Assembly (NCBI GenBank): GCA_016765535.1
Contig: JAESPQ010000101.1
Coordinates: 1-34,686 of the forward strand
Reading direction: 5' to 3'
DNA: 34,686 nt
DNA from: Alteromonadaceae bacterium
Lineage (GTDB): Bacteria; Pseudomonadota; Gammaproteobacteria; Enterobacterales; Alteromonadaceae
Part shown: positions 1 to 8,643 of the stretch, in pieces
How the letters are laid out: each line of letters starts with the position of its first letter
Numbering within the stretch: the first letter of the stretch is position 1
The notes under the pieces: generated by a model
Databases searched by the model: none
The model's input: only the letters and a program-made list of their open reading frames with translations
What the model was told of the DNA's origin: nothing
Translations under genes and position numbers: made by a program

Positions 1-548
1 TCTTGGTAACTTTTGCCACTAAAGCCTTTTGTAGTAAGCTGACGTAAATCTAGTGTTAGGCCAACTCCCGCTAAAATAAGTTTATCAACACGCACTTTTG
101 GCTCTTGTTGTTGCTGTTTTATTTGCTGTTGCTGTTTTTCTTTAGAAAGTTTTTTGGTAATAGCGTCAAGAATATCTTTAATATTTGCTTGACCCGATTT
201 CGTAAATTCTACAAAGGCTTTAGCATTATTTATGGTGAAGCTTTCAATAACAATCGGTTCTTTGGCAAGACTAGCGATATCAACATCAAGTGCTATAGAA
301 CCCAATGTGAATGCATAGGGTTGTTGGTAGCCTTTAGGATTACTAATAGATAAACCGTTAATAGCGGCTATACCTTGAGTTAATTTAAAATCTACTTCAT
401 TAACTTTTACGGTTTGTTCAGTTGTTTCACTACCAATGACTTCGATTTGTTCTTTTATAAAATCGTTAAAGGCATCTGGTGCAAGCAACCACAGTGCAGC
501 GCCACTGATCAATAATAGTGATATAGCTAATGCAGCCAATTTATTCAT
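1..548 (-). CDS. AsmA/DUF748-like membrane-anchored protein (5' part only)
   Basis: The gene is read leftward from an ATG at 546-548 and runs off the window edge, so only about 182 N-terminal residues are visible and no stop is seen. The protein opens with one hydrophobic segment (residues about 4-24), an inner-membrane anchor or signal anchor, followed by a soluble region. The pattern NGLSISNPKGYQQP, then a beta-rich stretch with DVDIASL and EPIVIESFTI, is typical of AsmA-related proteins (AsmA/DUF748/TamB-like), which sit in the inner membrane, face the periplasm and are linked to outer-membrane or lipid homeostasis. A glutamine-rich stretch follows at residues about 136-148. It is divergent from the EAL-domain gene at 770, with about 220 bp between them. 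The family assignment rests on pattern recognition and the partner or substrate is unknown. Confidence 0.7.
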   Translation of the reverse strand, partial: MNKLAALAISLLLISGAALWLLAPDAFNDFIKEQIEVIGSETTEQTVKVNEVDFKLTQGIAAINGLSISNPKGYQQPYAFTLGSIALDVDIASLAKEPIVIESFTINNAKAFVEFTKSGQANIKDILDAITKKLSKEKQQQQIKQQQQEPKVRVDKLILAGVGLTLDLRQLTTKGFSGKSYQ

Positions 549-769
549 GTTAGTGTCCGTTTTGTTGGTGTTATTTTATTTAAATAAAGTATTTTTTAAT
601 GCTATTCTATTATAGCGGCATAAGTGACTAAATTGCTAAGCTATATTATTGATCTTGTAATATTTTCAACGTTGCTAGTGTCTTATTAATTAATCAATAA
701 ATAAATGCTATTAACGGTTATGGCTGACTGTTTTTAGTCTAGGTTATTATCCTTTAAAAGGACGTTACC

Positions 770-3049
770 ATGACAACCATGATTAAGCCCTATCTATTTA
801 GAGCCTCTTTATCGGCAGGCTTTGCGCTGGTGTTAGGTATTTTATTATCTTTAGTGATCTATTTATCTAGTGATTTAGTACGAGATAATAGTATTGATTT
901 AGTTAAAAATCGTGTGCCGGTACTCAGTAGTATTAATCGCGTCATTGCTGATATTAGTGAACAAGAGCGTATTGTTTATGAATATTATGCTAATCAAAAG
1001 CAGTCATTATTTAAACCTGCTATCAAACTTAACCAAGACAATATTTTTGCTCACAGCCAAGAACTTGCCAAGCACCCAAGCTTTTCGGTTGACTTTAGCC
1101 ACATTAGAGCCCAACAAGAAAAAATAGCATTATTAATTAATCAATTTGATCAAATAATGCAGTTACCAAGTAATAATTGGAATAAGTTACGGCACTTATT
1201 GGCGCAAATGTCGCAGTTGCGTCGAGATATGCTGCCTATTTTATATAAAATAGAACAACAAACGGAATTAGCGGTGAAGCAAGGGCATAAAACCGTACTG
1301 GCGCAAATGAATTTTAATCATAATATGGTTGTTATTTACGCTATTTCTTTGGTTTTGTTGTCATTATTAATTGCTTGGTATGTTAAACAATATGCATTAA
1401 CCAATGCACAAAATACCCGTTTAGCTTTATTTCCCAAGTTAAATCCTAATGCTATTTTAAGTGTTAATAATTTAGGGGTGTTGGTTTTTAATAATCCTGC
1501 CTGTTACACCTTATTAAGTAGTATTGGTTTAGTTAAAGGAGATGTTCAACAACTAGTGCCAAGTAATTTTGATAGTTTACGTCAACAAATTAGTCAAAAC
1601 TCTAAACATAGCTTAACTATTGAAAAAAGTATCAATGACCATGTGCTGCAATTAACCATTAATTGGTTGGTTGAATTAGATGTTTATGATATTCATATTT
1701 TAGACATTAGCGAACAGAAATTGGCAGAGCAAAAAATTAATAATCTTGCTTATTATATGCAAAGTACTAATTTGCCTAATCAATTTAAACTTAATGCTGA
1801 TATTGATGAACTAGTGATAGAGCAAAATAAATTTTCTCTTGGCTTGTTTGAAATTCGTAACTTTAATCGTTTGGTTACTTCATACGGTGTTGAAGCTATT
1901 GCTGAATTGACCAAGGTATTAGCGGGTATTGTTGCTCATAATTTACCGACAAAAAGTTATTTGTATCACTTAAATCAAAACCAATTTGCTTTACTTTCAT
2001 TAGATGTTACTTCTGCAGCACTGCTACAAAAATTAGTAATAGATATAGGTATTAATGCTGAAAAACCTGTAGTTACTCACTTTGGCGAATTCTTTATAGA
2101 TTTAGATTTTGGCTTTACTCTTTTTCCTCATCATGGCGAAAATTTTAGTCAACTCTATAAAAATGCTCATACTGCATTGAATTTAGCTGCGGCAGATAAA
2201 TATATTAATACCGTAATTTTTAATGCAGAATTTTCACAGGTGTTAAAAACATCGGTCACTATGCTCAATAACTTGCATAATGCTTTAGCCAATAAAGAAT
2301 TTTTTTTAGTGTTTCAACCGCAGTTAGATATTATTAATTCGCGTATTACCGGTATTGAAACTTTAGTAAGATGGCGGCATCAAGATAATATTATTTCTCC
2401 CGTAGATTTTATTCCCCTAGCAGAGCAATCGGGTTTAATTGTGCCTATTGGGCAATGGATATTAGAGCAAGGGTGTTATTTTGCCAAACGTCTTGTTGAT
2501 AGTGGCTATCAAGATATTGTGGTCGCTATAAATGTGTCACCACGACAATTTTCTCATCCAGATTTTGTTCAATGTGTCATTAATGCGTTGAAATTATCAA
2601 AATTGTCAGCAAAAAATTTAGAATTGGAGATCACCGAAGGTGTTTTTATGCATAACGAGCAGGAAATGTTGTCGGTGCTTAAGCAATTAAAAGCATTAGG
2701 GCTACAATTATCGATTGACGATTTTGGTACGGGCTATTCGTCTTTATCTTATTTGAAAACCTTCCCCGTAGATAAACTTAAAATAGATCAGTCATTTATT
2801 CGAGATTGCCATGAAAATGAAGAAGATAAAGCGTTAGTTAAAACTATTATCGCTTTGGGGAAAAATTTAGGTATGTCTCTTATCGCCGAGGGCGTTGAAG
2901 AATATCAGCATTTAACTTTTTTACAAGGGCTAGATTGTGATGAAATTCAAGGCTACTGGTTTAGTAAACCTTTACTACCTAACGACTTAGTTGATTTTTT
3001 AAGTAAAAATATAGAGGTTGATATTACTCAATATAAAGTTAATGGTTAA
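770..3049 (+). CDS. Membrane-bound c-di-GMP phosphodiesterase, degenerate GGDEF plus EAL
   Basis: The 759-residue protein has TM1 at about 12-33, a periplasmic sensor region at about 34-185 with no family I recognise, TM2 at about 186-204, a PAS-like segment at about 213-315, a GGDEF-type domain at about 325-485 and an EAL domain at about 500-745. The GGDEF signature is replaced by NQNQF (402-406), so diguanylate cyclase activity is unlikely. The EAL domain keeps the catalytic set: E530 (as ETL instead of EAL), N588, E620, DDFGTGYSSL with D650/D651, K671, E707 and Q727. Active hydrolysis of c-di-GMP is therefore expected. Such enzymes usually promote motility, which fits the flagellar genes 16 kb downstream, although co-regulation is not shown. 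The ATG at 770 follows an AAAGGA ribosome site. A second in-frame ATG three codons later is possible. It converges on suhB across a terminator. Confidence 0.93.
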   Translation: MTTMIKPYLFRASLSAGFALVLGILLSLVIYLSSDLVRDNSIDLVKNRVPVLSSINRVIADISEQERIVYEYYANQKQSLFKPAIKLNQDNIFAHSQELAKHPSFSVDFSHIRAQQEKIALLINQFDQIMQLPSNNWNKLRHLLAQMSQLRRDMLPILYKIEQQTELAVKQGHKTVLAQMNFNHNMVVIYAISLVLLSLLIAWYVKQYALTNAQNTRLALFPKLNPNAILSVNNLGVLVFNNPACYTLLSSIGLVKGDVQQLVPSNFDSLRQQISQNSKHSLTIEKSINDHVLQLTINWLVELDVYDIHILDISEQKLAEQKINNLAYYMQSTNLPNQFKLNADIDELVIEQNKFSLGLFEIRNFNRLVTSYGVEAIAELTKVLAGIVAHNLPTKSYLYHLNQNQFALLSLDVTSAALLQKLVIDIGINAEKPVVTHFGEFFIDLDFGFTLFPHHGENFSQLYKNAHTALNLAAADKYINTVIFNAEFSQVLKTSVTMLNNLHNALANKEFFLVFQPQLDIINSRITGIETLVRWRHQDNIISPVDFIPLAEQSGLIVPIGQWILEQGCYFAKRLVDSGYQDIVVAINVSPRQFSHPDFVQCVINALKLSKLSAKNLELEITEGVFMHNEQEMLSVLKQLKALGLQLSIDDFGTGYSSLSYLKTFPVDKLKIDQSFIRDCHENEEDKALVKTIIALGKNLGMSLIAEGVEEYQHLTFLQGLDCDEIQGYWFSKPLLPNDLVDFLSKNIEVDITQYKVNG

Positions 3050-3054
3050 AAAAT

Positions 3055-3102
3055 GCGCTAACTTAATCAATTTGGTATAATTAAGTTGCGCGTTTAGTTT
3101 TT
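3055..3102. terminator. Bidirectional rho-independent terminator between the EAL gene and suhB
   Basis: GCGCTAACTTAAT (3055-3067) pairs with ATTAAGTTGCGC (3080-3091) apart from one bulged T. A T-rich tail follows on the plus strand, and a run of six A on the left becomes a T tract on the minus strand. The two genes converge here, so one hairpin can serve both. Confidence 0.8.
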
Positions 3103-3114
3103 AATCGTAAAAAT

Positions 3115-3915
3115 TTATTTTAGGCTAGGTGTTAAATGTGGACGAATATTTTTTACCATCACTTTTAATAAGCGTGGGCAAGCAGCAACAATATTGCCAG
3201 AATTAACATGTTCATGACCGCCACTTAAATCACTGACTAAGCCACCCGCTTCAATCACTAATAATTCACCTGCGGCGGTATCCCAAGGTTTTAAACCTAA
3301 TTCAAAATAACCATCTACACGACCAGCGGCAACATATGCTAAGTCTAATGCGGCAGAACCAGCTCTGCGCATATCAGAAGTTTGTACAAATAAGTCTTTA
3401 AACATACCCATGTAAGCATCGGTATGCTGTTTTTGTTTATGAGGGAAACCCGTTGCTAAGATTGTGCCAGATAATTCTTTATGTTGTTTAACGCGAACAC
3501 GTAGATTGTTTAATTGGGCACCTTGACCACGGCTAGCGGTAAATAATTCACCACGGATAGGATCGTAAATAACGGCTTGATCTAATTTACCTTTAACTTT
3601 TAAGGCAATAGAAACGGCAAAATGAGGAATGCCTTTGATGAAGTTAGCGGTGCCATCAAGTGGATCAATAACCCATTGATAGTCACTGTCTTCACCTTTT
3701 AGTTCGCCACATTCTTCACTAATTATTGAATGTTTAGGGTAAGATTTTCTAATGGTGTCTATTATTGTTTGTTCTGCTTTAATATCGACACTGGTAACAA
3801 AGTCGTTATCACCTTTTGATTCTATTTCAATTTTATCGTGTTGCTCAAAAGCACGAGAAATTACTGTACCTGCACTACGCGCAGCGCGCACAGCAATATT
3901 TAGCATTGGATGCAT
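3115..3915 (-). CDS. suhB: Inositol-1-monophosphatase SuhB
   Basis: The 266-residue protein is colinear with E. coli SuhB from the start (MHPMLNIAVRAAR). It is a Mg2+-dependent inositol monophosphatase. In E. coli SuhB also joins the NusA/NusB rRNA antitermination complex and affects ribosome assembly; that second role is inferred here from similarity. Metal-binding residues are all visible: E67 in the SEECGE stretch, D84 and D87 in DPLDGT, and D212 in PWDTAAGELLVIEAGG. The gene is divergent from trmJ, the arrangement seen in many gammaproteobacteria, with an unusually roomy 456-bp gap. The start is fixed by the conserved N-terminus. Confidence 0.97.
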   Translation of the reverse strand: MHPMLNIAVRAARSAGTVISRAFEQHDKIEIESKGDNDFVTSVDIKAEQTIIDTIRKSYPKHSIISEECGELKGEDSDYQWVIDPLDGTANFIKGIPHFAVSIALKVKGKLDQAVIYDPIRGELFTASRGQGAQLNNLRVRVKQHKELSGTILATGFPHKQKQHTDAYMGMFKDLFVQTSDMRRAGSAALDLAYVAAGRVDGYFELGLKPWDTAAGELLVIEAGGLVSDLSGGHEHVNSGNIVAACPRLLKVMVKNIRPHLTPSLK

Positions 3916-4371
3916 ATTATTACCCTAAGTCGTTAGTCTATTGCTTTTTTATTTAGCATAGACCATTCAATAATCAATGTTGTAAAAGAACGAGGCTTAA
4001 GACTAACAAGTATCATTCTACTTGTAGCCACAGATTTAAGCGCGCAAATTATAGCAATAAAAAAAATGTTTTACGACTAGTTTTGCTTCTTACTCTAATT
4101 TATCATCTGTATGAGTCTAAAGCATAATAAAATTAATAGCTTAAATAACAATCAATACAAGGCTGTGTTGTTGTTTATAGAAGTAAAGGCTCTAATACAG
4201 AATAAATTACGCTAGATAAATGGTCATTTGATTAATGCTTTTTAGTTAATGGCTGGTTATTGTTAGTACTAATACCATGTTTACTCTCTTTGGCTGGTTT
4301 GAGTACAAGCTTATTAAACTCTGTGCTAAACTGCGCGTAATTTTAGCCGTCTAGATAGTTAGTTATTTAAA
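3916..4371. promoter_or_regulatory. Divergent suhB-trmJ intergenic region
   Basis: No open reading frame of note lies in these 456 bp. It must hold both divergent promoters. A candidate extended -10 for trmJ (TGcTAAACT) is at 4324-4332, without a convincing -35. A perfect 7-bp hairpin, ACAAGTA then six bases then TACTTGT, is at 4006-4025, about 90 bp upstream of suhB. It lacks a T tract and could be an operator or a leader structure. Neither assignment is certain. Confidence 0.4.
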
Positions 4372-5142
4372 ATGTCAATTTCTTTAAAAAATGTCCGTAT
4401 AGTTTTAGTTAATACCTCCGATTGTCGTAATATTGGTAGTGCTGCACGCGCTATGAAAACCATGGGTTTAAGCCAACTGGTGTTAGTTAATCCCGTTGAA
4501 ATGCCAAATGGTCAAGCGCAAGCTTTGGCTGCTGGGGCAACTGATGTATTAGCTAGTGCGCAAGTGGTTGCTACTGTGCAAGATGCAGTAAAAGATTGTG
4601 GTTTGGTTATTGGTACAAGTGCAAGGTCGCGCACTTTACCTTGGCCAATGCTTGAACCGCGTGAATGTGGTGAAAAATTAGTGAGTGAAATGAACGATTT
4701 TCCTGTCGCTTTGGTGTTTGGTCGTGAAAGTAGTGGTTTAACTAACGAAGAATTACAACTGTGTCATTTTCATGTGCAAATTCCAGCTAACCCAGAGTAC
4801 AGTTCACTTAATTTAGCCATGGCGGTACAAACACTTAGCTATGAAATTAGAATGAATGCGCTTGCTGCTCAAAAACAGACGGTTGATAAAATAAAAACAG
4901 CTGATGCAATTAATGACAGGATGGAAGACGAATATCCTGTGGTTGAAGAAATAGAGCGTATGTATCAACATTTTGAAGAGGCGTTAAAAGGCACAGGTTT
5001 TATAACGCCAAGCCATCCTGGATTAGTGATGACTAAATTACGCCGTTTATTAAATCGTGCACGTCCCGATGTTAAAGAAGTCAGAATGTTGCGCGGCATT
5101 TTGTCATCGGTAGATAAAGCGAGTGCAAATAAAAAGCCGTAG
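4372..5142 (+). CDS. trmJ: tRNA (cytidine/uridine-2'-O-)-methyltransferase TrmJ
   Basis: The 256-residue protein is a SPOUT-family methyltransferase that 2'-O-methylates position 32 of tRNAs with S-adenosylmethionine. Motif 1 has the family sequence [15 protein letters not shown] (residues 14-28). The knotted cofactor site shows FGRESSGL (116-123) and [17 protein letters not shown] (137-153). A C-terminal helical extension of about 90 residues matches the normal TrmJ length (E. coli 246). It sits between suhB and the isc locus, as in Enterobacteria and Vibrio. Its stop codon TAG (5140-5142) lies inside a GTAGGAG motif that begins a weak inverted repeat. Confidence 0.95.
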   Translation: MSISLKNVRIVLVNTSDCRNIGSAARAMKTMGLSQLVLVNPVEMPNGQAQALAAGATDVLASAQVVATVQDAVKDCGLVIGTSARSRTLPWPMLEPRECGEKLVSEMNDFPVALVFGRESSGLTNEELQLCHFHVQIPANPEYSSLNLAMAVQTLSYEIRMNALAAQKQTVDKIKTADAINDRMEDEYPVVEEIERMYQHFEEALKGTGFITPSHPGLVMTKLRRLLNRARPDVKEVRMLRGILSSVDKASANKKP

Positions 5143-5194
5143 GAGCTTTTTAAACGCAAAACTTATCGGGGATAAATTTCCTTCTACTCCTACA
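5138..5194. repeat. Weak GTAGGAG inverted repeat (possible REP doublet)
   Basis: GTAGGAG at 5139-5145 is repeated in inverse as CTCCTAC at 5187-5193, with 41 bp between. GTAG-headed inverted pairs are the hallmark of REP doublets, and other loci in this window show the same layout more clearly. The inner hairpins are degenerate here. An alternative is a chance inverted repeat or a weak terminator after trmJ. Confidence 0.35.
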
Positions 5195-5241
5195 GGGTAA
5201 TAATTGATTGAAGTTAACAAAAATGAATAAAGGAAAACAAT

Positions 5242-6054
5242 ATGTTTAGCCGTATCAAAGAAGATATTAATAGTGTCTTTGAACGTGATCCTGCCGCCCG
5301 TACTTTTTTTGAAGTGCTAACCAATTACCCTGGTTTGCATGCTATTTGGTGGCATAGATTGGCTAAATGGCTTTGGCTGAAAAACTTTAAATGGCTAGCA
5401 CGCTTTATTTCTACCGTTGCACGTTGGTTAACTGGAGTTGAAATCCATCCAGGAGCTACCTTAGGACGACGTTTTTTTATAGATCATGGTATGGGTATTG
5501 TGATTGGTGAAACGGCTGAAATTGGAGATGATTGTACTATTTATCATAGTGTTACTTTAGGTGGTACTAGTTGGAATGCAGGTAAACGCCACCCTACACT
5601 CGGTAATAATGTAGTTATTGGTGCTGGTGCGAAAGTATTAGGGCCGTTAATGATTGGTAATAATGCACGTATTGGTTCAAATGCGGTCGTGGTAAAAGAC
5701 GTGCCAGAAAAAGCCACAGTAGTTGGTATTCCGGGTCGTATCGTTAATACTAAAAAAGATAGTGATCCTAGCCACGAACAACGTACTGAAATTGCTAAAA
5801 AATATGGCTTTGATGCCTATGCGGTATCACCAGACAATCCTGATCCCGTCGCCAAAGCTATTGGTCGCATGCTTGATCATGTACATTTAATGGATAGTAA
5901 AATTGGCGATCTTTGTAAAGAAGTTAATAATTTAGGTGGTAATGTTTGCGACAAAGCTTTACCAGAGCTACGTGTTGGTGAATTTATTGAAGATGAAAAA
6001 GCCGCTGCAGAGCGCCGCGAAAGTAAAGTTGCCGCCTTTGATCCCGAAATATAA
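5242..6054 (+). CDS. cysE: Serine O-acetyltransferase CysE
   Basis: The 270-residue enzyme acetylates L-serine with acetyl-CoA to O-acetylserine, the precursor of cysteine. It belongs to the short-N-terminus (EpsC/NifP) type often found next to iscR: a helical N-domain of about 65 residues, a left-handed beta-helix of hexapeptide repeats (about 66-165) with the active-site pair D81-H82 and H117, then a tail of about 100 residues that includes a likely helix at 184-210 and a charged end. The last residue is isoleucine (DPEI), as needed in other CysE proteins to dock into the CysK active site. AGGA precedes the ATG. It lies upstream of the sulfur-mobilising isc operon but is separated from it by a terminator. 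Confidence 0.95.
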   Translation: MFSRIKEDINSVFERDPAARTFFEVLTNYPGLHAIWWHRLAKWLWLKNFKWLARFISTVARWLTGVEIHPGATLGRRFFIDHGMGIVIGETAEIGDDCTIYHSVTLGGTSWNAGKRHPTLGNNVVIGAGAKVLGPLMIGNNARIGSNAVVVKDVPEKATVVGIPGRIVNTKKDSDPSHEQRTEIAKKYGFDAYAVSPDNPDPVAKAIGRMLDHVHLMDSKIGDLCKEVNNLGGNVCDKALPELRVGEFIEDEKAAAERRESKVAAFDPEI

Positions 6055-6078
6055 TTAACAAAAGAGTAAAATAGCATC

Positions 6079-6112
6079 AGGGTATTGATATAAATCAATA
6101 CCCTTTATTTTT
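6079..6112 (+). terminator. Rho-independent terminator after cysE
   Basis: GGGTATTGAT (6080-6089) and ATCAATACCC (6094-6103) form a perfect 10-bp stem with a four-base ATAA loop, extended by one A-T pair and followed by a T-rich tail. It separates cysE from the isc operon. Confidence 0.9.
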
Positions 6113-6152
6113 ACTCAAGTATTATTTGCGCTCTTTTGTTAACTCGCGTATA

Positions 6153-6209
6153 ATACCTTAGTAAATTACTCGGGTATTTAATTGACTATTTTATAGGGTT
6201 ATGTAAAAT
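6153..6209 (+). promoter_or_regulatory. iscR promoter with two adjacent IscR type 1-like operators
   Basis: A sigma70-like promoter TTGACT (6182-6187), 16 bp, TAAAAT (6204-6209) predicts a start near 6216. Upstream, 6153-6177 matches the E. coli type 1 IscR consensus (ATASYYGACTRWWWYAGTCRRSTAT) at 22 of 25 positions by my count. The directly adjacent 6178-6202, over the -35, matches at 19 of 25. Tandem sites over the promoter are the known layout for [2Fe-2S]-IscR repression of isc. A perfect TATAAT at 6149-6154 could be a second, upstream -10, but its -35 is poor. Confidence 0.75.
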
Positions 6210-6290
6210 TGCGCGATTATTCATTCCAGTTTATTAATTTTAGCTGCTTTTAGTCAACTAAACATTAATGATAGAGAATTAAGGGCTAAA

Positions 6291-6818
6291 ATGAAATTAA
6301 CGTCTAAAGGCCGTTATGCGGTAACAGCAATGCTTGATGTGGCAATTCATGCCGTATCTGGGCCAGTCTCTTTAGCCGACATATCTGAAAGGCAAGATAT
6401 ATCGCTATCCTATTTAGAACAGTTATTTTCGCGTTTACGTAAACACGGGTTAGTGATCAGCATACGTGGACCTGGAGGTGGTTATCGCTTAGGTAAATGC
6501 TCTGCAGAAATTGCTGTTGCTGATGTCATTTTCGCCGTCGATGAAAATGTAGACGCGACTAAATGCTCAGGAAAAATTGGTTGTCAAGGTGGGCAAAAAT
6601 GCCTTACCCATAACCTCTGGGTAGGTTTAAGCAAACGCATTGAAGATTTTTTACAAGGCATTTCTTTGTCAGAGTTGATCGAACAAAGAGATGTTCAATC
6701 AGTGTCTAAACGACAAGATACTTTTCAAAAAGAGCATCAGCAAGAACAACATCGAGCGCATGCACAGAAAAGCTCGTTAAATACACTGATCACCACCGCA
6801 ATTATTATGCCGACTTAA
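6291..6818 (+). CDS. iscR: Fe-S cluster sensing regulator IscR
   Basis: The 175-residue protein is an Rrf2-family winged-helix repressor. The N-terminal DNA-binding domain ([15 protein letters not shown] through [10 protein letters not shown]) is followed by the cluster ligands C92, C98, C104 and H107 in the same numbering as E. coli. Holo-IscR should repress the isc operon through the two operators just upstream, and apo-IscR would act on type 2 sites elsewhere. The C-terminal tail after residue 135 is glutamine- and histidine-rich and variable. It is the first gene of the isc operon, 38 bp before iscS. A hairpin overlaps its stop codon. Confidence 0.97.
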   Translation: MKLTSKGRYAVTAMLDVAIHAVSGPVSLADISERQDISLSYLEQLFSRLRKHGLVISIRGPGGGYRLGKCSAEIAVADVIFAVDENVDATKCSGKIGCQGGQKCLTHNLWVGLSKRIEDFLQGISLSELIEQRDVQSVSKRQDTFQKEHQQEQHRAHAQKSSLNTLITTAIIMPT

Positions 6819-6842
6819 CTTAAGTCGCTTTGTTTTATTTTG
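6811..6842 (+). terminator. Terminator-like hairpin between iscR and iscS
   Basis: The palindrome CGACTTAACTTAAGTCG (6811-6827) gives a 6-7 bp stem overlapping the iscR stop codon. It is followed by CTTTGTTTTATTTT and then the TGGAGA ribosome site of iscS. Its position suggests partial termination or RNA processing that sets iscR apart from iscSUA. In E. coli, structure in this same interval protects iscR mRNA during RyhB-dependent decay; whether that applies here is unknown. Confidence 0.5.
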
Positions 6843-6856
6843 GAGAATGTTAGCTT

Positions 6857-8071
6857 ATGAAGCTGCCAATTTATTTTGATTATTCAGCCACAACCCCTGT
6901 TGATAAACGTGTTGCTGAAAAAATGATGCAATTTTTAACTACTGATGGCGTATATGGCAATCCCGCGTCACGTTCACATAAATTTGGCTGGCAAGCTGAA
7001 GAAGCGGTTGATATCGCGCGTAATCAAGTTGCCGATTTAATTAATGCTGACCCACGCGAAATTGTTTTTACTTCGGGCGCGACAGAATCAGATAACCTTG
7101 CTATTAAAGGTGCTGCACATTTTTACAATAAAAAAGGCAAGCATATTATAACGTCTAAAACCGAGCATAAAGCGGTATTAGATACGTGTCGTGAATTAGA
7201 GCGTCAAGGTTTTGATGTCACTTATTTAGATCCCGAAAGTAATGGTTTAATTGATTTAAATAAATTACAAGCAGCGATGCGTGATGACACTATTTTAGTG
7301 AGCATAATGCATGTAAATAATGAAATTGGTGTTATTCAAGATATTAGCGAAATAGGCGAAATGTGCCGTGCGCGTAAAATTGTATTTCATGTTGATGCGG
7401 CGCAAAGTGCAGGCAAAGTTACTATTGATATGCAGCATTTAAAAGTTGATTTAATGTCGTTCTCAGCACATAAAATTTATGGTCCTAAAGGTATGGGTGC
7501 CTTATATGTGCGTCGTAAACCGCGCATTCGTCTTGAAGCACAAATGCACGGTGGTGGTCATGAGCGTGGTATGCGTTCTGGCACTTTACCAACTCATCAA
7601 ATTGTTGGTATGGGTGAAGCCTTTAGACTTGCTAAAGAAGAGATGGCACAAGATTTAGTACATGTTACTGCAATGCGTGATCGCTTATGGGCGGGTTTAA
7701 ATACCATGGAAGAAGTATTTATTAATGGTGATAGCGACAAACGTTATGCGGGTAACTTAAATGTTAGCTTTAACTTTGTTGAAGGCGAGTCATTAATTAT
7801 GGCGCTTAAAGACTTAGCGGTATCGTCAGGCAGTGCTTGTACTTCAGCAAGTTTAGAACCGTCTTATGTATTACGTGCATTAGGTTTAAATGACGAAATG
7901 GCGCATAGTTCAATTCGTTTTAGTTTCGGTCGCTTTACGACTGCAGAAGAAATAGATTATGCCATTGAATTAATTAAAAATTCTATTGGTCATTTACGTG
8001 ATATGTCACCGCTTTGGGAAATGTTCAAAGACGGTATTGATTTAGATTCTATTGAATGGGCTGCTCACTAG
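6857..8071 (+). CDS. iscS: Cysteine desulfurase IscS
   Basis: The 404-residue protein equals E. coli IscS in length and numbering. It is a PLP enzyme that takes sulfur from L-cysteine as a persulfide and passes it to IscU, and in other bacteria also to tRNA thiolation proteins. The PLP lysine is K206 in [12 protein letters not shown], and the persulfide cysteine is C328 in the mobile loop [20 protein letters not shown] (178-187) is the cofactor-contact motif. TGGAGA precedes the ATG. iscU follows after 19 bp. Confidence 0.98.
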   Translation: MKLPIYFDYSATTPVDKRVAEKMMQFLTTDGVYGNPASRSHKFGWQAEEAVDIARNQVADLINADPREIVFTSGATESDNLAIKGAAHFYNKKGKHIITSKTEHKAVLDTCRELERQGFDVTYLDPESNGLIDLNKLQAAMRDDTILVSIMHVNNEIGVIQDISEIGEMCRARKIVFHVDAAQSAGKVTIDMQHLKVDLMSFSAHKIYGPKGMGALYVRRKPRIRLEAQMHGGGHERGMRSGTLPTHQIVGMGEAFRLAKEEMAQDLVHVTAMRDRLWAGLNTMEEVFINGDSDKRYAGNLNVSFNFVEGESLIMALKDLAVSSGSACTSASLEPSYVLRALGLNDEMAHSSIRFSFGRFTTAEEIDYAIELIKNSIGHLRDMSPLWEMFKDGIDLDSIEWAAH

Positions 8072-8090
8072 AGCGTTTAGGAGAAATATT

Positions 8091-8471
8091 ATGGCTTATA
8101 GCGAAAAAGTAATTGATCATTACGAAAATCCACGCAATGTTGGTTCAATGGATAAAAACGATCCACAAGTAGCAACAGGGATGGTTGGCGCGCCAGCATG
8201 TGGCGATGTAATGAAATTACAACTTAAAATCTCAGATGACGGCATTATCGAAGATGCTAAATTTAAAACCTATGGTTGCGGCTCTGCTATTGCTTCAAGT
8301 TCATTAGTAACCGAATGGGTAAAAGGCAAAAGCATTGAAGAAGCGGGCAAAATTAAAAATACCGATATTGCTGAAGAATTAGCCTTACCACCCGTTAAAA
8401 TTCATTGCTCTATTTTAGCAGAAGATGCGATTAAAGCGGCGATTGAAGACTATCGTTCTAAACAGTCTTAA
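8091..8471 (+). CDS. iscU: Fe-S cluster assembly scaffold IscU
   Basis: The 126-residue scaffold holds the nascent [2Fe-2S] cluster on C37, C63 and C106, with D39 tuning cluster release. LPPVK at 99-103 is the motif bound by HscA. I chose the ATG at 8091 because it follows an AGGAGA ribosome site and gives the conserved MAYSEKVIDHYENPRNVGS start; an in-frame extension upstream to 8052 overlaps iscS and has no ribosome site. A repeat element begins four bases after the stop. Confidence 0.98.
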   Translation: MAYSEKVIDHYENPRNVGSMDKNDPQVATGMVGAPACGDVMKLQLKISDDGIIEDAKFKTYGCGSAIASSSLVTEWVKGKSIEEAGKIKNTDIAEELALPPVKIHCSILAEDAIKAAIEDYRSKQS

Positions 8472-8474
8472 TTA

Positions 8475-8526
8475 TTGTAGGTTGTAGCTCGCTGCAACAT
8501 TTATTGAGGCAAGCCTCAACTTACAA
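8475..8526. repeat. REP doublet between iscU and iscA
   Basis: The outer arms TTGTAGGTTG and CAACTTACAA can pair with one G-T wobble. Inside are two hairpins, GTTGTAGC/GCTGCAAC and TTGAGGC/GCCTCAA. A GTAG (or GTAA) tetranucleotide heads each inverted half, the layout of REP pairs mobilised by RAYT (TnpA-REP) enzymes. Confidence 0.65.
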
Positions 8527-8542
8527 AAATCAACTATTACTA

Positions 8543-8616
8543 TGTAGGTCGTAGCTTACGTTACATGGATGGTATTATTAGACAATGCAGGAGATGTATA
8601 TTGTCCTGCGGCGACA
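8543..8616. repeat. REP-like element with enlarged loop
   Basis: It starts with TGTAGGTCG and ends near CGACAT, but the loop is filled by a roughly 50-bp module (8558-8608). The module contains GTTACATGGATG and GCAGGA...TCCTGC and recurs at 13642-13690 (inverted) and 34636-34684. This copy is the most diverged of the three. Confidence 0.6.
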
Positions 8617-8643
8617 TTTTTATTGTAAAGGCGGAGTAGTAAC

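Noticed and set aside
105-353. Plus-strand reading frame at the left edge
   Set aside because: It is the antisense shadow of the AsmA-like gene, whose minus-strand frame has a sensible start, membrane anchor and family motifs.
8052-8090. Upstream in-frame extension of iscU
   Set aside because: It overlaps the end of iscS, has no ribosome site and adds residues absent from all IscU proteins; the ATG at 8091 follows AGGAGA.
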